Positions 7,127-11,565 of a stretch of 11,565 nucleotides of DNA are shown here, piece by piece. The position numbers and the translations under genes are program-made. The stretch is from an uncultured Sulfurovum sp. (GTDB lineage Bacteria; Campylobacterota; Campylobacteria; Campylobacterales; Sulfurovaceae), in NCBI GenBank assembly GCA_947313765.1, contig CAMZNQ010000111.1, forward strand, positions 1-11,565, read 5' to 3'. How positions within the stretch are numbered: position 1 is the stretch's first letter; the number at the start of each line of letters is the position of its first letter. The notes under the pieces are model-generated. The model was not told the DNA's origin, did no database searches, and saw only the letters and a list, made by a program, of their open reading frames with translations.

Positions 7127-8703
7127 TCTAAAATATCTAAAAGGGGAGAAATCTTGGTTGGAATACCTAAAAGGTTAAGATAGATAACATAGTTTGCCAA
7201 TACTTTTTTACCATACTCTCTTGACTCTCTGTAGTCTATAAGTTCCATGCTTAAGTAGGGTTCATATCTCCCTTTTTTAAATAGATGTTTTCTTCTTAAA
7301 CGATTTTTTGTAAATCCAATTCCTCCATTGTAGGCATAGGCAATAAAGAGTGGGTGGTAGAGCCATGAAGTTAGATAGTCCATATGTTGATTTGCGTAAG
7401 AGATTGCAACTCTAGGGTCAAATATTTCATTTAAATCCATTTTATTGTGACGTTTTTTAGTAAGACTCTTAATGAGAAAAGGCATGATTTGCATCATTCC
7501 TACAGCGTAAGATGTGGAGATTGATGCAGGAACGAATCTGCTCTCTTGTCGTGCTATGGCATATAGAATTGCTTTTCTTTTGGTTTTAAAATTTTTCATT
7601 GCATCAGGATAGGGTAGAGGGTAGTAGGGTGTTTTGTACTTGGAGGCTTTCTCTTTTAGAAAACTATATACTCCTACAGTCTCGGCACTTTTGTATCTTT
7701 CTGCAAGTTCATTTAACTCATTTGGATTTTTTTTCATTGCTATTTTAATCTTTTCCCAATCAATAGGGTCTGTTATGTTAAAATCTTTAATCTTTACATC
7801 TTTTAAGATGGGTCTAACCACTTTTGGATAACTCTTTTTTAAAATATCTCTAGCTCGTAATGTATATATATTTATTTGACTACTCTTCATCAATCTATCT
7901 AAAAAACCATTATAGTTTGTAACTAGATATAACCAAAAGTCTACTTGGTCATATTGGCTCTGTTTATCTGTTTTTGTTCTAGCAATAGTTAAGAAGTTAA
8001 TTGCGTAGTTTATCTTTTTAAACTCAATAGCATTCATCGCTAGTAGAAAATTGGATTCAAAATCTAAATTATTGACATTTGAATCAAAAAGAAGTGATTT
8101 TTTAGCCTTTTGTAGCTTATGGGTTGTAACAATCTTAAAAATAGTCTTATTGAAAGCTCTCTCTTTTGAAAATTTCTCAACCTCTTTTTTTGTAAATGGA
8201 TGGTTAAAGTATCTTTTATAGTATTTGGAAGGTGTTTTATTTAGTATGTATAGTTGTGTCTTTATTGGAAGTTTTTTCAACTCTTTAAAAGGGCTATTTG
8301 CTGTAAAAACTTGTAGAACATCGGAGTATTTTCCCTGTTTCTTGATTTTACGATAGAGTCTTCTTAGTTTTTTTAGACTCCTATAACGCTTTTTTCCTGC
8401 TGTTGAGGGGTAGATGATGAAGTTTTTACTATCTCGCTTTTTTGTAGAACTCTTTTTTTTTATTGGAACATATCCTACTTTTTTACGAATAGCTTTTTTC
8501 AATCTACTGTTTTCACGCTTTATCAATCTATAGGCACTTAATGCCTCTTTTTTTGTTGTCTTTTTCTCTTGAAGAAAACGCCAAATAAAGTAATCTTTAG
8601 AGATTGAAGAGGGCATACTCTCTATCTCTTTAAGAGATGGATTTAAATCTTTAGAGAGTAGAGATATGTTTAATACTAAAATTATTAATAGAACTATTTT
8701 CAC
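7090..8703 (-). CDS. soluble lytic murein transglycosylase (SLT domain)
   Basis: 537 residues, exported by an N-terminal signal peptide (KIVLLIILVLNISLLS, about 2-17). It cleaves peptidoglycan to 1,6-anhydromuropeptides in the periplasm. A long helical N-terminal region (about 20-365) precedes the catalytic SLT domain (about 370-515): catalytic Glu387 in ARQESRF, GMMQIMP at 402-408, AYAYNGG at 455-461, and ELIDYRESREYGKKVLANYVIY near the end. Residues 44-125 are unusually rich in Lys/Arg (RLKKAIRKK, IKKKSSTKKR, KKLRRLYRKIKKQ), which may bind anionic wall polymers. GTG start at 8703 overlaps the yggT stop as TAGTG, with AGGA 5 nt upstream. An A9 run lies in the codons for IKKK (8453-8461). Confidence 0.92.
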   Translation of the reverse strand: MKIVLLIILVLNISLLSKDLNPSLKEIESMPSSISKDYFIWRFLQEKKTTKKEALSAYRLIKRENSRLKKAIRKKVGYVPIKKKSSTKKRDSKNFIIYPSTAGKKRYRSLKKLRRLYRKIKKQGKYSDVLQVFTANSPFKELKKLPIKTQLYILNKTPSKYYKRYFNHPFTKKEVEKFSKERAFNKTIFKIVTTHKLQKAKKSLLFDSNVNNLDFESNFLLAMNAIEFKKINYAINFLTIARTKTDKQSQYDQVDFWLYLVTNYNGFLDRLMKSSQINIYTLRARDILKKSYPKVVRPILKDVKIKDFNITDPIDWEKIKIAMKKNPNELNELAERYKSAETVGVYSFLKEKASKYKTPYYPLPYPDAMKNFKTKRKAILYAIARQESRFVPASISTSYAVGMMQIMPFLIKSLTKKRHNKMDLNEIFDPRVAISYANQHMDYLTSWLYHPLFIAYAYNGGIGFTKNRLRRKHLFKKGRYEPYLSMELIDYRESREYGKKVLANYVIYLNLLGIPTKISPLLDILDKPSKTDRFRRK

Positions 8704-9227
8704 TATAATCCTGCAAAAAGTTGAGATATAAATGTATCTAATAGCTGTAGAGCTATGATAATAGCAATGGGAGATAAATCAATCCCTCCAACTATGAGAA
8801 ATGGAAATTTATTGTGAACCCACCTAAACATAGGCTGTGTTAAGCGATTGATTGTTAGTACAATTGGATTGTAAGGGTCTACTGGGATGAAAGAGAGAAC
8901 AGAAGCTATGATAATAATTAGAACAAAGGTAAATATAATGGCATGTATCATCTGCAATATAGCAAAGAGTACGCTACCTATTAGGACATTATCTAAAAAC
9001 TCTAATCCGATTAGGAGAACAAGTGGAGATAGGTCAATCCCTGAAATAACAACATATGGCATTTTTTCTCTGATGAAACTAAATGCTGGTTGAGTCATTC
9101 GCTCAACAATCTCTATTAGAGGTTGACGTGGGTCAAGTTGTAGAAAGGAGAATATAGCAGAGGCTATAATAATCCAAATGTAGATTGTAATAATCAGGTG
9201 TAGTGGTGCAATAATAAGATTTTCCAT
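8703..9227 (-). CDS. YggT-family integral membrane protein
   Basis: 174 residues made of two copies of the YggT unit. Copy 1 (about 32-79) has DPRQPLIEI, MTQP, and GIDLSP at 63-68; copy 2 (about 117-164) has DPYNPIVLT, LTQP, and GIDLSP at 148-153. Each copy is preceded by a hydrophobic helix (about 8-29 and 85-113) and followed by another, giving about four membrane segments. YggT proteins have been linked to osmotic tolerance, cell shape and membrane organisation; the molecular role is not settled. ATG at 9227 overlaps the upstream stop as TAATG, with GGAGG 10 nt upstream. The 1-nt overlaps on both sides make translational coupling with the gltX-like and transglycosylase genes likely. Confidence 0.92.
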   Translation of the reverse strand: MENLIIAPLHLIITIYIWIIIASAIFSFLQLDPRQPLIEIVERMTQPAFSFIREKMPYVVISGIDLSPLVLLIGLEFLDNVLIGSVLFAILQMIHAIIFTFVLIIIIASVLSFIPVDPYNPIVLTINRLTQPMFRWVHNKFPFLIVGGIDLSPIAIIIALQLLDTFISQLFAGL

Positions 9228-10381
9228 TATGAGGCTACCTCCAAAATGTAAGATTTAATATATGGGTATATTTGTGAAAGTTTAGAGCTATCTTCTCTAT
9301 TTGTCAAGAGGTAAGCAAGTGCTTTATCAAATATATTCTCTTCTAGTTGAGTTCTCTTTAACGTATACTCTCTAAACTCTTCAAACTCTTCAAAAGCAGG
9401 AGAATCAAAGATAATGTCGGAGATAATCTTCATCTCATCTCCTAACTCCACATTGAAATTTTTTGGTTTAAAGATTGGAGTAATTATCTTCTCTAACTCT
9501 TTAATTGTAGTTGCCTCTTCTAAGTATAGTTTTGCTAATTTTCCAATATCCTCATCAGCAAATCCAAAGAGTTTTGACATCTCTTTATTATCAATACGTT
9601 TTAGATGTTCAGAGTTTATATTTTTTAACTTTTCAATATCAAACTCAATCTCTTTTTTAACCATCAAATCTAAATTAAACCAATCTATCGCTTCAGGTAG
9701 AGTAAAAATTTCTCTAGGTGCTGTTGTTGGATTTACAAGAAGTAGTAGATAGTTCAATATCGCATCTGGGATAAACCCCTCTAAAAAAAGCTCTTTTATG
9801 GATGTGTTGTTTTTAACATTAGGAGTAGTATGATACTTAATCTTTTTATCATAACCTAAAAGAGATTTAATTGTCTCATGTTTAGAGCTATTTTCTATGT
9901 CACAATCTTTAGAGATAATAGAAGATATATCACTCATCATATCATCACAAGCAACTGCAAAATCTCTTGTAGGTTTACCATCTTTTTTTAGTATGGTAAT
10001 AGACTCTTTATCTATTCGAGTGATAAACTCATCTTTACTCTGCTCCTCTTTTGTGAGATTTTTACAATCCCTAGAGCATCTATCTTCTTCAACACATCTA
10101 CAGATAAAAGCCTTTTCCTCTCTAATGAGTCTAATGGCTAAGGTTTGATGTAGATTTAGATGTTCAGTTTGATGAAAAACAGCACTATGTTTAAGTGCAA
10201 ATTTTTCTAAAATCATCATAATCTCTGTATCTTTCCCCTCCATATCAGTTTCTATATCAATATCTTCTATCCGAACTAAAAACTGTTCTTCTCTCTGTTG
10301 TGCAACTAGATAGTTCAAAATAGCAACTAAAAGGTCATCTGTGTACATATCGCCATTGGGCGAAGTGGCAAATCGAAGCAT
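9227..10381 (-). CDS. glutamyl-tRNA synthetase 2-like protein with degenerate HIGH and KMSKS motifs
   Basis: 384 residues, clearly related to the second glutamyl-tRNA synthetase (GltX2) of Campylobacterota, which charges tRNA-Gln with Glu for transamidation. Family blocks remain: MLRFA at 1-5, RIED at 37-40, EGKDTEI at 48-54, DGKPTRDFAVACDD at 134-147, and PREIFTLPEAIDWF at 222-235. The active site is lost: SPTGxxHIGxxR is SPNGDMYTDDLL (H to Y13, I to T14, G to D15, R to L18), the KMSKR loop is replaced by NVKNN (188-192), the RGEDH block is SKDCD (157-161), and PTYNFA is PTRDFA. It is about 50 residues shorter than normal GltX2. C94, C96, C102 and C106 could form a zinc knuckle. Strong AGGAGG 4 nt before the ATG. 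A catalytically inactive paralogue is the best reading; any new role is unknown. Confidence 0.88.
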   Translation of the reverse strand: MLRFATSPNGDMYTDDLLVAILNYLVAQQREEQFLVRIEDIDIETDMEGKDTEIMMILEKFALKHSAVFHQTEHLNLHQTLAIRLIREEKAFICRCVEEDRCSRDCKNLTKEEQSKDEFITRIDKESITILKKDGKPTRDFAVACDDMMSDISSIISKDCDIENSSKHETIKSLLGYDKKIKYHTTPNVKNNTSIKELFLEGFIPDAILNYLLLLVNPTTAPREIFTLPEAIDWFNLDLMVKKEIEFDIEKLKNINSEHLKRIDNKEMSKLFGFADEDIGKLAKLYLEEATTIKELEKIITPIFKPKNFNVELGDEMKIISDIIFDSPAFEEFEEFREYTLKRTQLEENIFDKALAYLLTNREDSSKLSQIYPYIKSYILEVAS

Positions 10382-10407
10382 CTATCCTCCTAAAATATAG
10401 TGGCGTG

Positions 10408-10413
10408 ATTATA
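10408..10413 (-). promoter_or_regulatory. -10 box of the gltX-like/yggT/transglycosylase operon
   Basis: TATAAT on the minus strand (ACTCTATAATCACG), 26 nt before the ATG, followed by the AGGAGG ribosome binding site at 10386-10391. It is the only good promoter seen upstream of this three-gene operon. Confidence 0.65.
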
Positions 10414-10457
10414 GAGTTATTTCCTTTATATTGTTATAAAAATTATTTTTAGTTACT

Positions 10458-10475
10458 CTTTTATATCAATAAAAG
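10458..10475. repeat. small hairpin in gene-poor gap
   Basis: CTTTTAT-ATCA-ATAAAAG, a perfect 7-bp stem with a 4-nt loop. It lies 1 nt beyond the end of the short minus-strand reading-frame tail at 10477-10551, where a terminator would be expected if that tail is a gene relic. No T-run follows on either strand. Confidence 0.35.
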
Positions 10476-10476
10476 T

Positions 10477-10551
10477 TTAATGCGACTCCAACAACCCCTT
10501 CAATTTCTTCTCTAAACTCCTCTTAACCATTAAAAGAGGGTAGAGAGCATC
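10477..10551 (-). pseudogene. possible 3' tail of a lost minus-strand gene
   Basis: A 24-codon open stretch ending in TAA that reads ...YPLLMVKRSLEKKLKGLL-ESH, a lysine-rich amphipathic helix like the last helix of a protein. It has no ribosome binding site before its ATG (10530) and is blocked upstream by an in-frame stop at 10552-10554. Its 5' part overlaps the plus-strand haem-protein relic, so the join lies at about 10530-10551. Parent gene not identified. It could also be chance. Confidence 0.25.
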
Positions 10552-10742
10552 TTAACTTCTCTACATGGAACAATTATAGCGATGAGAAAAAGCTTAAGTA
10601 TCTTCAAAAAATACCTAAAGCAATTAAGTCTAAAATGCCATTACCAAGTTATCTTTTAATGCATGAAGAGGCTAAATTGAATGATGCCGACAGAAAAGTC
10701 TTAAGTGAATGGGCTAGTGAAGTCGCTTTTGATTTAGAGTAA
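10533..10742 (+). pseudogene. 3' fragment of a second haem-binding c-type cytochrome gene
   Basis: The last 69 codons of a haem-binding domain protein, open to a TAA at 10740-10742. It lines up along its whole length with the intact protein at 4417-4869: KEGREHLNFSTW against KNGRRVVNFSKW, then MPLPSYLLMHEEAKL against MPMPSYLWIHKESAL, then LSEWASEV against LTKWSKEI. The membrane anchor and the CxxCH motif are absent and an in-frame stop (10524-10526) lies just upstream, so no haem protein can be made. No promoter or ribosome binding site is seen. The remaining codons have no frameshift, suggesting fairly recent loss of the 5' half. Confidence 0.82.
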
Positions 10743-10768
10743 AAGAGTTAATAAGAATTAACTCTTTT
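10741..10768. terminator. hairpin at converging gene ends
   Basis: AAAAGAGTTAAT-AAGA-ATTAACTCTTTT, a perfect 12-bp stem with a 4-nt loop, symmetric with A4 before and T4 after on both strands. It contains the stop codons of both the plus-strand haem-protein relic (TAA at 10740-10742) and the minus-strand membrane protein (TAA at 10748-10750). This is a good candidate for a bidirectional rho-independent terminator. Confidence 0.75.
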
Positions 10769-11565
10769 ACTATATTGTGGATACTTCTCATATAGACTAT
10801 CTATCCATAGTTTATACCGTTTTCTTATGGACTCTTTGGGATTGTAAGTGATATAATAATTATCAATCCGTCTCTCTTGACTTTTAATATATTGAGGTAT
10901 AAATTTATTGTAGATAGTATTGACACTTAATCTATCTGTACATCTATTTGGTAGTTGTTTATATATTTGGTATAAAGGGTATCCATTGTATTCAAGAGAA
11001 TGTTTTTTTAAATAATTTTCATTTCCTACAGCTTTTTTCACTTTATCTTCACTGGTTGTATAATAATTAATTGCGTTTTGTTTAAACCATTTTATTTGGT
11101 TGTCTACTCCATATTCATTAGTCCCATTATGCTCTTTGCGTAGGACTCTTATACATGATAACGCAATCTCTCTTTTAGTATTGGCTTCAAAAATATCATA
11201 CATATTCTCTGCTAGTAAAAATTTATGAGAAGAATCTTTAAGTTCATTGTTATAGAATATAATTTTGCTGTCATTATACTCTTCTGTATCATAATTCATT
11301 GAATATTGTTTCTTTATTTCATTCTGGTTAGAGTTTTTTAACATAATTCCAAATGAAGTATATAGAAGAATGATAGAGCTAAAAGAGAGTGCAATAATAA
11401 TAGCAACTATTTTTAATGTTTTTGTTAATAGAGATGATTTTGTATCATTGGGATGATTTCTAAAAATTACTTCACTATTTTTTGATGTTAAAATAATGTT
11501 AGATTTTTCAATATCACTGGGTTCTTCATCTTCATCAGTGGGTTCTTCATCTTCTTGAAAAAGAT
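10748..11565 (-). CDS. single-pass membrane protein, function unknown (5' end beyond the window)
   Basis: The reading frame is open from the window edge to TAA, giving 271 visible residues. The first internal ATG (11344) lies after a membrane segment and has no ribosome binding site, so it is not the start. Visible order: an acidic repeat (DEEPTDE, DEEPSDI, residues 5-18), a polar stretch, a basic patch (LLTKTLK), one transmembrane helix (IVAIIIALSFSSIILLY, about 52-68), then a 200-residue Asn/Tyr/Lys-rich domain with two Cys (visible residues 137 and 208). The positive charges before the helix suggest the N-terminus is inside and the C-terminal domain outside. No family recognised. It ends in the 12-bp terminator hairpin shared with the plus-strand relic. 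Confidence 0.75.
   Translation of the reverse strand, partial: LFQEDEEPTDEDEEPSDIEKSNIILTSKNSEVIFRNHPNDTKSSLLTKTLKIVAIIIALSFSSIILLYTSFGIMLKNSNQNEIKKQYSMNYDTEEYNDSKIIFYNNELKDSSHKFLLAENMYDIFEANTKREIALSCIRVLRKEHNGTNEYGVDNQIKWFKQNAINYYTTSEDKVKKAVGNENYLKKHSLEYNGYPLYQIYKQLPNRCTDRLSVNTIYNKFIPQYIKSQERRIDNYYITYNPKESIRKRYKLWIDSLYEKYPQYSKRVNSY
11517..11554. repeat. 21-nt direct repeat coding DEEP(T/S) units
   Basis: TGGGTTCTTCATCTTC occurs twice, 21 nt apart (11518-11533 and 11539-11554), inside the membrane-protein reading frame. On the minus strand each copy codes EDEEP, giving a 7-residue acidic repeat. More copies may lie beyond the window edge. Confidence 0.7.

Noticed and set aside
9414..9752. 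112-codon plus-strand frame opposite the gltX-like gene
   Set aside because: Considered because the gltX-like protein is degenerate, so the other strand might be the real gene. The minus frame still aligns with GltX2 throughout and has a promoter and AGGAGG; the plus frame has neither and is Ser/Ile/Phe-biased.
10477..10530. 17-residue micropeptide MVKRSLEKKLKGLLESH as an independent small gene or antimicrobial-like peptide
   Set aside because: The ATG has no Shine-Dalgarno and no promoter close by, and the sequence reads more naturally as the last helix of a larger lost protein. Kept only as a possible relic.
10382..10747. tRNA, small RNA or attachment site in the 366-bp gap
   Set aside because: I looked for cloverleaf-like pairing and direct-repeat borders and saw none; the gap is accounted for by a promoter, two gene tails and two hairpins.
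11517..11565. Direct repeats as a CRISPR array
   Set aside because: Only two copies, with a 5-nt gap between them, in frame within a coding region and coding an acidic repeat; there are no spacers.

Overview
The window is AT-rich, densely packed DNA that looks like a Campylobacterota (epsilonproteobacterial) chromosome, probably a Sulfurimonas/Sulfurovum/Arcobacter-like lineage. Evidence for this is the very low G+C, the TATAAT-type -10 boxes with little visible -35, a glutamyl-tRNA synthetase of the second (GltX2) type typical of this phylum, a short class I fructose-bisphosphatase, and a small haem-binding c-type cytochrome next to a superoxide reductase. Taxonomy is inferred from remembered families, not from a search. 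Almost all genes lie on the minus strand.

Region 1 (35-3839, minus): biosynthetic arginine decarboxylase (speA), then serine acetyltransferase (cysE) starting 9 nt after the speA stop, then an aspartate/aromatic-type aminotransferase (aspC-like) with its own possible promoter. These supply polyamine, cysteine and amino-nitrogen metabolism. Region 2 (3964-6418, minus): mobB (molybdenum cofactor adaptor), fbp, a small four-cysteine protein and a haem-binding cytochrome form one tightly packed operon; a superoxide reductase gene follows from its own promoter, whose -35 region is covered by a 10-bp-arm palindrome. Region 3 (6516-7088, plus): a lone lipoprotein gene, divergent from mobB and convergent (1 nt apart) with the next operon. 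Region 4 (7090-10381, minus): a GltX2-like gene, a YggT-family membrane protein and a lytic transglycosylase, joined by TAATG and TAGTG 1-nt overlaps.

Region 5 (10382-10747) is a 366-bp stretch without an intact gene. It holds the gltX-like promoter, a small hairpin, and two gene tails whose 5' parts are missing and which face each other. The clear one, on plus, is the last 69 codons of a second haem-binding protein, a paralogue of the intact one at 4417-4869. A perfect 12-bp hairpin ends this relic. Region 6 (10748-11565, minus) is an unrecognised single-pass membrane protein whose start lies beyond the window.

The most noteworthy observation is the GltX2-like protein. Its fold and flanking sequence are recognisable, but the HIGH motif, the KMSKS loop and several substrate-binding residues are replaced, while the reading frame, promoter and an excellent ribosome binding site are intact. 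It is either a repurposed pseudo-enzyme or a frame kept open by translational coupling to the downstream membrane/cell-wall genes. No CRISPR array, insertion sequence, tRNA or rRNA was seen.
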